DNA of 64,000 nucleotides from a virus. Position 1 is the first letter of the stretch. Each line of letters starts with the position of its first letter. Location: IMG/VR virus record IMGVR_UViG_3300028377_000009, positions 1-64,000 of that record, one strand, 5' to 3'. Made by a program: the position numbers and the translations under genes. Shown here in pieces: positions 57,620 to 64,000 of this stretch. Below the pieces are notes generated by a model, which searched no databases, was not told where the DNA came from, and saw only the letters and a list, made by a program, of their open reading frames with translations.

Positions 57620-57696
57620 GGTGCCTGTGGCGGAATTGGTAGACGCGCCGCACTGTGACTGCGGTTTTACTGCGGGTTCAAGTCCCGTCAGGCACC
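57620..57696 (+). tRNA. tRNA-His (anticodon GUG)
   Basis: Acceptor GTGCCTG/CAGGCAC with the extra G-1 (57620) opposite C73, as required for tRNA-His. Anticodon stem CCGCA/TGCGG, loop CTGTGAC (anticodon GTG), T-arm GCGGG-TTCAAGT-CCCGT. It reads CAC/CAU. No CCA is encoded. Confidence 0.93.
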
Positions 57697-57710
57697 CTTT
57701 AGGAGACAGT

Positions 57711-58010
57711 ATGTCGTTTTTCAAGCGGATCTTGGGCTTAGGCAACGGACCAGAGCAACGTGTGGTTCCTGTCAAGCCCAAGACCATACCTATTGATCTG
57801 GACAATTTGCCTCGTGGTATTTACACCATCGGCAACCAGAATCTTTTTGTTGAGGGTACCGCTAAGTATGGGAGCGATGAGGTCGTTATTTTCCGGCCTA
57901 TCCGAACCGAAGATTGGCGAGTGATGGAAATCATCGAATTCGCAACGTCTTACCTGTACACCGAAACGGATGTGGTCATAAACCAAGTTCAGACTAACCG
58001 GGCATTTTGA
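57711..58010 (+). CDS. Hypothetical protein
   Basis: A 99-residue protein. The ATG at 57711 follows AGGAGA; the longer frame runs through tRNA-His. It has several strands (RGIYTIGNQNLFVEGTAKYG, VVIFRPIRTEDWRV). No family is recognised. Confidence 0.75.
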   Translation: MSFFKRILGLGNGPEQRVVPVKPKTIPIDLDNLPRGIYTIGNQNLFVEGTAKYGSDEVVIFRPIRTEDWRVMEIIEFATSYLYTETDVVINQVQTNRAF

Positions 58011-58265
58011 ATGTTGAAGTTCGCAGAGTACGAAAAGGTCGAAGGTCTGAAAAAGTGCAAGAAAAAGGCCCCGGCCCACGCCAAGAAGATCAACGAGCCT
58101 TTCAGTGTCGTGACGATGGAGGGCACTATGACGGGCAAGGCCGGTGATTTTTTGATGCGGGGCGTTAAGGGTGAACTTTACGTCTGTGATGCTGAGATCT
58201 TCGAAGAAACTTACGAGTTCACCGGGCCGCTGGGTTTTGTCGAGATTGACCCTAATGACTACTGA
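58011..58265 (+). CDS. PGDYG-like hypothetical protein
   Basis: An 84-residue protein. The second half (EPFSVVTMEGTMTGKAGD then FLMRGVKGELYVCDAEIF) resembles the PGDYG-type small domain found in phage and bacterial proteins that sense or bind small ligands. It starts directly after the previous gene and overlaps the next one. Confidence 0.65.
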   Translation: MLKFAEYEKVEGLKKCKKKAPAHAKKINEPFSVVTMEGTMTGKAGDFLMRGVKGELYVCDAEIFEETYEFTGPLGFVEIDPNDY

Positions 58266-58491
58266 AGCAAGTCGCTACACCTATGTGATCAAGCATGATG
58301 AGGACGAGGGCTATTTCATTGGCTTTTGTCTGGAGTTCCCTCTGTTGTCCGCAGATGGACTTACAGTCGAGCAGGCGTATGCGGCGATCGAAGAAGTTGT
58401 TTTTTGCGCGATACAAGATTCAGTAACAGACGGGGATTCTTACCCGGCACCCCTGTCGGTTGATGAGGTCCTCGCAGAGTTGCACGCATGA
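58255..58491 (+). CDS. HicB-like antitoxin-type protein
   Basis: A 78-residue protein from the ATG at 58255. YTYVIKHDEDEGYFIGFCLE, DGLTVEQAYAAIEEVVFCAI has the HicB partial-RNase-H layout (Y...DxxGyxaxxPe ... A...). No HicA toxin or added DNA-binding domain is seen, so it is an orphan copy. It may neutralise a host HicA. Confidence 0.8.
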   Translation: MTTEASRYTYVIKHDEDEGYFIGFCLEFPLLSADGLTVEQAYAAIEEVVFCAIQDSVTDGDSYPAPLSVDEVLAELHA

Positions 58492-58655
58492 TGCCCCTTT
58501 TACCTTTCAAGCAGATCGAAGCCTCCGATACTGGCTACAGTGCTCTGGAGCCAATGGCGTTTACTGTTGTAAGCATCATGGTCTTTTTCTTAGCTGTCAT
58601 GGTGTTGGTGATGCTGATCGCCCTTGTTTATGCCTTTTGGCGGGGCGATCAATGA
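58488..58655 (+). CDS. Small single-pass membrane protein
   Basis: A 55-residue protein. ATGATG at 58488 overlaps the HicB stop by four bases. Residues 24-51 (AFTVVSIMVFFLAVMVLVML) form one strong membrane helix; the C-terminus is FWRGDQ. Its stop overlaps the next ATG by four bases. It may work with the following membrane protein, for example as holin- or spanin-like partners, but no lysis enzyme lies beside it. Confidence 0.65.
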   Translation: MMPLLPFKQIEASDTGYSALEPMAFTVVSIMVFFLAVMVLVMLIALVYAFWRGDQ

Positions 58656-58864
58656 AAACCCTTATTTTTCATATCGCTCGATGCGTCGGCTTCTTGATAT
58701 TCATCATGGTGTTTGTCCTGTTGATGGCGCACCGGTATGATTACCCTTCCCTGTCGACATTTTCCTATCTGGTTGAAAACTGGTGGGTGGTTGCATGGGG
58801 TGACTTCCTCATGGTACTATCGGCGATACTTATCGGTGCCGAAGATTTACAGGAAATGCTATGA
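58652..58864 (+). CDS. Small membrane protein (two segments)
   Basis: A 70-residue protein from the ATG at 58652. Two hydrophobic segments (CVGFLIFIMVFVLLMA near 10-26 and NWWVVAWGDFLMVLSAIL near 42-60). The longer upstream frame is rejected because of the coupled membrane gene above. Possible holin or membrane-exclusion protein. Confidence 0.65.
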   Translation: MKTLIFHIARCVGFLIFIMVFVLLMAHRYDYPSLSTFSYLVENWWVVAWGDFLMVLSAILIGAEDLQEML

Positions 58865-59112
58865 CGGCTATGGACGACTTGCTTGAATTCGCTACAGAGT
58901 ACGTAGAAGAAGCGGGCGGTTCGATAGATGAGGTCGAAGTCTCCAAGGCTGTAACTTTGCAATCCCTCCTTGACCTTACAGGCTATACGTGTTTACGTAC
59001 TGAGCGCAGTAAGTTGGGGTACGAGATTTTCGAATATCAAGCGCCGGAAGGGGATGAGAAAGTCCTTTTGATGCTTGACGTCATGACTGGTAATTGGATA
59101 TCGGTCATATAG
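58861..59112 (+). CDS. Hypothetical protein
   Basis: An 83-residue acidic protein (MDDLLEFATEYVEEAGGSID) with a C-terminal beta hairpin. It overlaps the membrane gene by four bases. No family is recognised. Confidence 0.7.
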   Translation: MTAMDDLLEFATEYVEEAGGSIDEVEVSKAVTLQSLLDLTGYTCLRTERSKLGYEIFEYQAPEGDEKVLLMLDVMTGNWISVI

Positions 59113-59155
59113 TCGGGAATGAGCAACAGGTATTCTGTTGTTGTCCCCAAAGCAC

Positions 59156-59229
59156 GCCCACGTAGCTCAGTCTGGCAGAGCGGCTACCTTGTAAGTAGCT
59201 GGTCGGCGGTTCGAATCCGTCCGTGGGCT
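59156..59229 (+). tRNA. tRNA-Thr (anticodon UGU)
   Basis: Acceptor GCCCACG/CGTGGGC, D-arm GCTC/GAGC, anticodon stem GCTAC/GTAGC, loop CTTGTAA (anticodon TGT), T-arm GGCGG-TTCGAAT-CCGTC. It reads ACA. No CCA is encoded. It is the second tRNA-Thr in the window. Confidence 0.95.
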
Positions 59230-59239
59230 TGAGGTGAGT

Positions 59240-59494
59240 ATGGACGATCTGAAAAACAAGATAATGCGTGACCCCGTAGGTAGGGAAGCGCTGCGTAAAG
59301 CACCCCGAATCAAAGGGGATTTACCTATCTTGATCGTACTTACTGACGGGTCTAAGCACTGGTTTCGCCGGGCACGCTCGACGAACCAAGATTTCGACAA
59401 GTACGTGTTATTCGATGAGAACGGCGCGGAACTTGTTGATCTTTCCGCAGAGGCCCAATTGGAAGAGGAACTCGCAGCCTTGACCAAAGAATAG
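59240..59494 (+). CDS. Hypothetical protein
   Basis: An 84-residue protein from the ATG at 59240 (GAGGTGA upstream), with a basic first half and an acidic C-terminal helix (EAQLEEELAALTKE). It lies between two tRNA genes. No family is recognised. Confidence 0.7.
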   Translation: MDDLKNKIMRDPVGREALRKAPRIKGDLPILIVLTDGSKHWFRRARSTNQDFDKYVLFDENGAELVDLSAEAQLEEELAALTKE

Positions 59495-59501
59495 CTTTTA
59501 A

Positions 59502-59585
59502 GCCGAAGTGATGGAATTGGTAGACTTGCCTGATTCAAAATCAGGTGGCCTTCGGGTCGTGTGGGTTCGACTCCCACCTTCGGCA
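59502..59585 (+). tRNA. tRNA-Leu (anticodon CAA)
   Basis: Acceptor GCCGAAG/CTTCGGC, anticodon stem CCTGA/TCAGG, loop TTCAAAA (anticodon CAA), a long class II variable arm (TGGCCTTCGGGTCGT), T-arm GTGGG-TTCGACT-CCCAC. It reads UUG. No CCA is encoded. Confidence 0.94.
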
Positions 59586-59595
59586 CTTATCCCCT

Positions 59596-60102
59596 ATGAA
59601 AAAGATCCTTACATTCAACGTTTTCAGGGCACTCCGTGATCTCCCCCGAATGAAAGAGGCCGGTACGGACTATGCTCTGGTGGAGTTTGTTTCCCCACCT
59701 TCCGAACCACTGTGGGCTATCTTCGAAGAGGATAACCCGCGCCACGAGTTCTTTTGCTTTGACGACGTGACGTCCCCGTGGGCCGTCTCCACGGCTTCTT
59801 TGGCCGGGTACCAAGCGCCAACCGATGACGATATCCAAAGGCTTCTCGATGCGTCTGATACGCTCCTAGAGGCTGAGTACGTCTATTGTCATTGTGAAGC
59901 GGGTATCAGCCGGTCTACGGCTGCAGCTTACATCCTCCATTGTATTGATCTAGGTCCGGGCCTGCGCCGGGAAGTATGGTGCAGAGGTCCAAAATGGTCG
60001 CATGGATCCTTTGGATGTGGAAACAATAGACCCGTCGTACACGACGTTAAAAGATCAAAATTAAGCCCCCGTGGCCCAAATGGAATGAGGCACGGCACTT
60101 AA
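59596..60102 (+). CDS. Tyrosine/dual-specificity phosphatase-like protein, probably frameshifted
   Basis: From the ATG at 59596. Residues 97-108 (CHCEAGISRST) hold the C-x5-R motif of tyrosine phosphatases, with Cys100 and Arg106. In one frame it is 168 residues, but its last 38 bases lie inside the following tRNA. From 59963 the +1 frame reads more like protein (CAGKYGAEVQNGRMDPLDVE) and stops at 60064, one base before the tRNA starts. So a +1 indel near 59950-59965 is likely, and the original product about 155 residues. Substrate unknown. Confidence 0.65.
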   Translation: MKKILTFNVFRALRDLPRMKEAGTDYALVEFVSPPSEPLWAIFEEDNPRHEFFCFDDVTSPWAVSTASLAGYQAPTDDDIQRLLDASDTLLEAEYVYCHCEAGISRSTAAAYILHCIDLGPGLRREVWCRGPKWSHGSFGCGNNRPVVHDVKRSKLSPRGPNGMRHGT

Positions 60103-60141
60103 AATGCCGGTTAGTTGTGGGTTCGAGTCCCACCGGGGGTA
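60065..60141 (+). tRNA. tRNA-Leu (anticodon UAA) with short variable arm
   Basis: Acceptor GCCCCCG/CGGGGGT, anticodon stem CGGCA/TGCCG, loop CTTAAAA (anticodon TAA), T-arm GTGGG-TTCGAGT-CCCAC. The variable loop is only seven bases, unlike the class II form normal for leucine. The D-stem is weak (GCC/GGC). No CCA is encoded. Confidence 0.88.
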
Positions 60142-60162
60142 CTTGAATACTGGAGTTACGGC

Positions 60163-60378
60163 ATGTCTGAATATAAGCCCGCCATACATCCGAAGACTTT
60201 AATCAAAGCCGCTCGGAGAAAGTATGAAAAAGAACCCCCACAACACCCAATAGTGGTTTCGGGGTACTCTGCACTTTTACTAAAGAATTTTACTCCTAAA
60301 TTAAGGCAAGTGATCACGGAAGTTGCAAACGAAGCAAGAGATCTCACTCTTGTTTACGAGGAAGGCACTTACGAGTGA
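60163..60378 (+). CDS. Small hypothetical protein
   Basis: A 71-residue protein from the ATG at 60163; the longer frame runs into the tRNA. It is basic (HPKTLIKAARRKYEKEPPQ) with a helical C-terminus. More AT-rich than its neighbours. No family is recognised. Confidence 0.65.
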   Translation: MSEYKPAIHPKTLIKAARRKYEKEPPQHPIVVSGYSALLLKNFTPKLRQVITEVANEARDLTLVYEEGTYE

Positions 60379-60448
60379 GATCGGGCCTTTGGGGACATTT
60401 ACAATAAGCATTATCAAGCGATAATGAATCCAACAGAAAGGGACAGAA

Positions 60449-60703
60449 ATGCCGGATAACTATTCGATGGACATTGAATTTTACGATGATGAGGATACAG
60501 CCGGGTCAGATCACCCATTCGAATTTCACGAATTTTCGCACCCTGTTCCCGTACCGAATGTGTCGGAAGAAGTGGTTGTAGGGGGACGGGGCGAAGATTT
60601 TAGTATGGTTAGGGGTACTATTAAGCGTCGTAAGTTCATGTATTACAGCGTCGATAGTAAATTGCGTGTGATGCTTTACTTGACCGGGGTTGAAAATGCG
60701 TGA
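60449..60703 (+). CDS. Small hypothetical protein
   Basis: An 84-residue protein with AGAAAGGGA before the ATG. An acidic first half precedes beta strands (KFMYYSVDSKLRVMLYL). It overlaps the MazG gene by eight bases. No family is recognised. Confidence 0.7.
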   Translation: MPDNYSMDIEFYDDEDTAGSDHPFEFHEFSHPVPVPNVSEEVVVGGRGEDFSMVRGTIKRRKFMYYSVDSKLRVMLYLTGVENA

Positions 60704-61424
60704 CAACAAAACGAAAAAATCGCCCTACCACGACGTCCGAGTCACCAAAGGGGTCTACGGCGAACTGTCGAAGATTCAAGAGGAACTGGATGAGGCCGTT
60801 GACGCCGATATCCGGGGCCTCGACTTACTGGTTCTGATAGAGCTTGCGGATGTGATCGGTGCTGTCGCCGGTGTGGCCGAAGAGCAATATGGCTTCGACC
60901 TCGATCAACTGATTGCCTTCAGCGAAATGGTCCGGGGTGTTAAGTCGAAAGAGGCTGCCCAAGCCCAAGAAAATCTGGAACAGGCCAAGCAATCCCTCGA
61001 AGCCGCCAAAGCCTCACGCCGAGAACTTGAGGGGGGCTGGGAAGTTATCTGTCGGCGCATCTGGGATAACCCTTCCATTCCGATGGCCGCAAAGATCGGC
61101 AGGATGCAGGACCGTTACCTAAATCACCCGGAAGAATTGCCGCTCAAGATTCTGGAGCCGGGGGATGAACCGATGATTTGCGATGTCTTTGAAAAGCAAG
61201 GCTGGAAGTTTGATCTGGATGAGGATTTCAACCGTGGCGAGCGGGAAATGATTAACCATTTCGGCGGCCTCCGAGCATTCGCTGCTTTACTGACTGAGAA
61301 ATTCACCGAACAAGCCGAACAGTATGGCCGCAAGCCTAAAGGGCTGGCTGGTGAAATGATTGGCGAAAATGGGAAATCCAGCGGGCCAGTCTTCAACCCG
61401 AAACAGTATGGCACCGATGAGTGA
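60696..61424 (+). CDS. MazG-like NTP pyrophosphohydrolase with extended C-terminus
   Basis: A 242-residue protein from the ATG at 60696. Residues 20-75 (GVYGELSKIQEELDEAVDAD then LLVLIELADVIGAVAG) contain the E-E-x-x-E...E-x-x-D metal motif of MazG. A coiled-coil region (EAAQAQENLEQAKQSLEAAK) and a C-terminal helical domain follow. It would hydrolyse nucleoside triphosphates or (p)ppGpp. It starts an operon with the aaRS-like and TIM-barrel genes. Confidence 0.85.
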   Translation: MRDNKTKKSPYHDVRVTKGVYGELSKIQEELDEAVDADIRGLDLLVLIELADVIGAVAGVAEEQYGFDLDQLIAFSEMVRGVKSKEAAQAQENLEQAKQSLEAAKASRRELEGGWEVICRRIWDNPSIPMAAKIGRMQDRYLNHPEELPLKILEPGDEPMICDVFEKQGWKFDLDEDFNRGEREMINHFGGLRAFAALLTEKFTEQAEQYGRKPKGLAGEMIGENGKSSGPVFNPKQYGTDE

Positions 61425-62106
61425 TTACACGATCGAAGATGGGGTGGTGCATTTAGGACCCGAGCTATCGGAACTGGAGCGCCGCCTTTTTCGAATGTTC
61501 GAAGAGCGATTGATCGCCAAGGGTTTCAAGTACCTGTCGGTCCCTTCCTCTTTGAAATGGTCATCGCTTCGCAAACAAGGCACAGTCACCGTAGATCACA
61601 CCCTGAACGTGGACGAGGTGCATTGTCTGGCGGGTTCGGCGGAGCAGGGTATCTTGGAGCGATATGCGGGCCAAAACGTCGAGCCGATGCTCCTGTACGC
61701 TGAGAACGCCTGTTTCCGTACCGAAGATGAGTACGAGGGTTTGCGGTCGTGCAAAGAGTTCCGCAAACTAGAACAGTATGCCTTTGTTGATCCCGACGAA
61801 TGGGAAAGGGTATTTTTCGAATTGCTGTCCAATGCGCTTCGGTTCCTAGAAGACCTTGGGATTGAATGCCGCGCCCGTGATTGCACCAAAGACGATCCGG
61901 GTTATCACCATTACAAAGTCGACATTGAGGTCTGGACTGAGCAATACGGCTGGCTAGAAACCCACTCGTGTTCGTATTTCGCCGATGAGCAGATCAAGCG
62001 GTTTTCGATTGGTGGCGACGTGCATTCGATTTCTAACACCGGCCTTGCCTCCCCACGTGTATTGATCCCGTTTATTGAACAAGGAATAGGTCCCGATGAC
62101 TTGTAA
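61417..62106 (+). CDS. Truncated seryl-tRNA-synthetase-like protein (class II core)
   Basis: A 229-residue protein from the ATG at 61417. Its core follows SerRS: SSLKWSSLRKQGTV (motif 1 area), AGSAEQGILERYAGQNVEPM, ENACFRTEDEYEGLRS then REFRK-like KEFRKLEQYAFV (motif 2), and NTGLASPRVLIPFIEQ (motif 3). It lacks the N-terminal coiled-coil tRNA-binding arm and is about half of a normal SerRS. Such homologues can activate amino acids for a protein or small-molecule acceptor. The reaction here is unknown. Confidence 0.78.
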   Translation: MSDYTIEDGVVHLGPELSELERRLFRMFEERLIAKGFKYLSVPSSLKWSSLRKQGTVTVDHTLNVDEVHCLAGSAEQGILERYAGQNVEPMLLYAENACFRTEDEYEGLRSCKEFRKLEQYAFVDPDEWERVFFELLSNALRFLEDLGIECRARDCTKDDPGYHHYKVDIEVWTEQYGWLETHSCSYFADEQIKRFSIGGDVHSISNTGLASPRVLIPFIEQGIGPDDL

Positions 62107-62695
62107 AGTATTGCCTGTAATCCACGTTTCTGAAACGCGCCAAGTGTTGCGTAACGTGGACATTGTTCTAAAAGCCGAAGCTGACGGCGTGTTTCTTGTG
62201 AACCACGATAAGGATTGGCAGCATTTGCAACGTGTCGTAAAGGCGGTGCAGGATTTTGCCCCCGATCTGTGGCTAGGGATCAATTCGCTTGACCTACATC
62301 CCAAGCAGGCGTTCGGCTTTTTCAAAAGCGTGGACGGTATCTGGACCGACAACGGCGGTATCGACGAGCGTTCGAAAGAGCAGCCACATGCGACTATGAT
62401 CCGTGACGCCCGCGCTAACTATGATGGTCTGTATTTCGGTGGCGTTGCGTTCAAGTATCAGAGGCCCGTTTACAACGTCGTAGGGGCCGCCGAGATTGCG
62501 ACTGACTACATGGACGTCGTGACGACCGTAACGCCGATTACAGATTGGCAAGAGTCAATCAATTATCGTGTGTTCGGATTGGCCGAAGACTATATGGGGT
62601 ATGATGATCCGGGCTATGCTGAATCTGAAAGAGCAAAAGGCCCGGAACCCGAAATCGTCAAGTTTTTGGATTGGGCAGTGGAGCAATACGGATGA
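62096..62695 (+). CDS. TIM-barrel-like protein (BtpA-type)
   Basis: A 199-residue protein in an 11-base overlap with the aaRS-like gene. The start VLPVIHVSETRQVLRNVDIV, KAEADGVFLVNHDKDWQHL, WLGINSLDLHP and IWTDNGGID have the beta-alpha rhythm of BtpA or other small TIM barrels, with acidic residues at strand ends. It might be an isomerase, lyase or phosphoribosyl enzyme. The assignment is weak. Confidence 0.7.
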   Translation: MTCKVLPVIHVSETRQVLRNVDIVLKAEADGVFLVNHDKDWQHLQRVVKAVQDFAPDLWLGINSLDLHPKQAFGFFKSVDGIWTDNGGIDERSKEQPHATMIRDARANYDGLYFGGVAFKYQRPVYNVVGAAEIATDYMDVVTTVTPITDWQESINYRVFGLAEDYMGYDDPGYAESERAKGPEPEIVKFLDWAVEQYG

Positions 62696-63018
62696 TAGGC
62701 GGATTTGATGTAGTGATACCGGTGCATAGGCCGATTGAAGGGGTCAAGCCTAAGATCATTGCTGCGTTCCGTTCGATATGGCCGGAAATGGTGCTTGAAG
62801 ATCTCGAAGAGGAACCGGGTCGCTGGGAGTTGTTCATCCACAAAGACCAGTTGGCTTTGGATCGGTGGGCCGGGGGCGAAGAAGAACGCGCCGAATACGA
62901 CATTGAGGACATGGTACAGGTTATCTGGGACCGTGGTGAAATAACCCTCGTGTTCGATAGGGAAGGCAAATTCGAAAAGGAAACGACCCAAAAAGTCTGC
63001 GAAGCGCTCTTGACTTGA
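62692..63018 (+). CDS. Hypothetical protein closing the MazG operon
   Basis: A 108-residue acidic protein from the ATG at 62692, whose start overlaps the previous stop. Alpha/beta layout (GGFDVVIPVHRPIEGVKPKI, WELFIHKDQLALDRW, EITLVFDREGKFEK). No family is recognised. It is the last gene of the four-gene unit. Confidence 0.7.
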   Translation: MIGGFDVVIPVHRPIEGVKPKIIAAFRSIWPEMVLEDLEEEPGRWELFIHKDQLALDRWAGGEEERAEYDIEDMVQVIWDRGEITLVFDREGKFEKETTQKVCEALLT

Positions 63019-63038
63019 TCCCCCATACGTAGTAAATC
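63010..63038 (+). promoter_or_regulatory. Promoter candidate
   Basis: TTGACT (63010-63015), a 17-base spacer, TAAATC (63033-63038), 37 bases before the ATG of the last gene. Confidence 0.5.
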
Positions 63039-63075
63039 TGATACGCAATACTCACCCCCACTGTAGGAGACGTCA

Positions 63076-64000
63076 ATGACGACCCAAATGAATGCCCGCA
63101 ACAACCGAGATTTCATCCGTATGTATTCGCTCGACTTGGCGAATTACGTCAACGATGTGGTTTCGAGAAAGTCTTACGTCGAAGCCACTTCGCTGGCTGT
63201 TTATTTCGTAGAAATGTGTGAGGAAGTAGTCTTTTCCCACACGAAATTCCCGTTGATCGGCACCAAGCTCTACGGCTTGACGCACAACCGGGAACAGAAT
63301 TCGCTCGACATGAACTACCTCATTTTGCAAGAGGTAGCTGGTCGATCCGAAATGGATTACGAAAACATCCTTTATCACGTGGACCGCTTTCTGGCGCGCA
63401 CTGAAAAGGGCCTCCGCCATTCGATGATCCAATGCCTGCCGCCGTTCATTCAGGCTACCCGTGACGTTCTGGCAGACGCCGTAAAGAGCGGTGAAGCCCG
63501 TGGCAAGATCACAAGGGACGACCTCCCTCTGTATCTCGAAGCCCATAACCGGGCTGTAGCGAGGCACCTCGCATCCCGTGCGGACGACCCCAACGTTCCG
63601 ATCGATGAGTACCGCTCCTTGGAAGATATCCAAGAGTCCAAAGCGCACCTTGTGTTCCAGAACATGAGCGAATCGCTGAGTAAGACGCTGGCCGCTTTCG
63701 TGTATTTGGATGCCCAAGGCGAACGGTACAGTCAGTCGGATGTGGTACGGCTTACTGGTATGACAACTTCGCTGGTATCGTCGGCTACGGAGTGGCTTCT
63801 GGACCATGCTTTCATCAACCGTGATCCACGCCAGCGCTATTACTCGACAACGGTGACGTTCGACGGTCTTACCGTTGATGAGGCACGTAACCTCGTCAAT
63901 ACGGTACCGGTCGAAACTGAGCCGACTTCGAGCATCGAAAACCTTACGTGGTTGCAGGGCCTTATTTACGCCACGCTCCAAGAGTTGGCGGTCGAGGATG
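63076..64000 (+). CDS. Hypothetical helical protein with winged-helix-like region, partial at window end
   Basis: An open frame from the ATG at 63076 (TAGGAGA upstream) runs to the window edge without a stop, giving at least 308 residues. It is mostly helical (FIRMYSLDLANYVNDVVSRK, YLILQEVAGRSEMDYENILY). Residues about 215-250 (YSQSDVVRLTGMTTSLVSSA then TEWLLDHAFINRD) look like a winged helix, similar to the proteins at 55353 and 56103. A 302-codon frame on the opposite strand (63073-63981) is its shadow. Confidence 0.8.
   Translation, partial: MTTQMNARNNRDFIRMYSLDLANYVNDVVSRKSYVEATSLAVYFVEMCEEVVFSHTKFPLIGTKLYGLTHNREQNSLDMNYLILQEVAGRSEMDYENILYHVDRFLARTEKGLRHSMIQCLPPFIQATRDVLADAVKSGEARGKITRDDLPLYLEAHNRAVARHLASRADDPNVPIDEYRSLEDIQESKAHLVFQNMSESLSKTLAAFVYLDAQGERYSQSDVVRLTGMTTSLVSSATEWLLDHAFINRDPRQRYYSTTVTFDGLTVDEARNLVNTVPVETEPTSSIENLTWLQGLIYATLQELAVED

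Noticed and set aside
60065-60141. Suppressor tRNA
   Set aside because: The anticodon UAA reads the leucine codon UUA, not a stop codon.

Overview
The window is part of the genome of a large tailed double-stranded DNA phage with a contractile tail. The clearest evidence is a complete tail sheath gene (18119-22672) inside a dense run of same-strand structural genes, together with tRNA genes, many small overlapping genes and phage copies of host housekeeping genes. No terminase, portal, major capsid or DNA polymerase gene is visible, so this is a fraction of a much larger, probably jumbo-class, genome. All but three genes are on the + strand. The host cannot be read directly. A surface lipoprotein (30077-32116) with an Asp/Thr-rich linker, calcium-binding EGF repeats and a Cys-rich CGDGxxD...CDEG repeat resembles Myxococcota/Bradymonadota-type surface proteins, so a host in that part of the former Deltaproteobacteria is a reasonable guess.

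Region 1 (1-23.75 kb) is virion morphogenesis: neck/connector-like and beta-rich structural proteins, two FmdB-type zinc ribbons, a probable tail-completion protein, a 1517-residue sheath expanded by repeats, and an HTH-actin fusion interrupted by a 364-residue intein. Between the structural genes lie many small proteins that start with one of two recurring N-terminal modules. Module A (pattern LIxLGxxxxxLRxHIRPIL) opens six genes. Module B (pattern LAxxVARxYL) opens five, and three of those carry enzyme-like domains (a CCA/poly(A)-polymerase-type nucleotidyltransferase, a ParB/Srx-like domain, an ADP-ribosyltransferase-like domain). I read these modules as candidate capsid-targeting or processing leaders for proteins packaged in the virion. 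This is the most interesting undescribed system in the window.

Region 2 (23.8-46.4 kb) is accessory and metabolic: a metallophosphoesterase, a membrane-anchored protein, a second nucleotidyltransferase, GroEL, a SpoT-like HD hydrolase, the EGF lipoprotein, a patatin phospholipase, a DHH phosphoesterase, an MBL hydrolase, two HNH endonucleases, a DUF1848 protein, an AAA+ ATPase, a double cold-shock protein and a dUTPase. Many of these genes sit behind promoters of one design: TTGAC(A/G), a spacer of exactly 17 bases that often ends in GG, then a -10 box.

Region 3 (46.4-55.2 kb) has the three minus-strand genes (an ECF-type sigma factor followed by a third nucleotidyltransferase, and a DnaQ-like exonuclease) beside Nfu, GyrB, Lon and a DnaJ-type zinc protein. 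Region 4 (55.2-64 kb) has six tRNA genes (Arg-UCU, Thr-CGU, His-GUG, Thr-UGU, Leu-CAA, Leu-UAA), none with an encoded CCA, spread among small genes, two paralogous coiled-coil/winged-helix proteins, a tyrosine-phosphatase-like gene that appears frameshifted, and a MazG / truncated-SerRS / TIM-barrel operon. The last gene runs off the right edge.

Taken together, the phage carries its own proteostasis set (GroEL, Lon, DnaJ-like zinc protein), a nucleotide and alarmone hydrolysis set (HD, MazG, DHH, dUTPase), translation support (tRNAs plus a CCA-adding-type enzyme) and transcription control (sigma factor, cold-shock protein, HTH proteins). All family assignments come from reading motifs by eye; no search was run.
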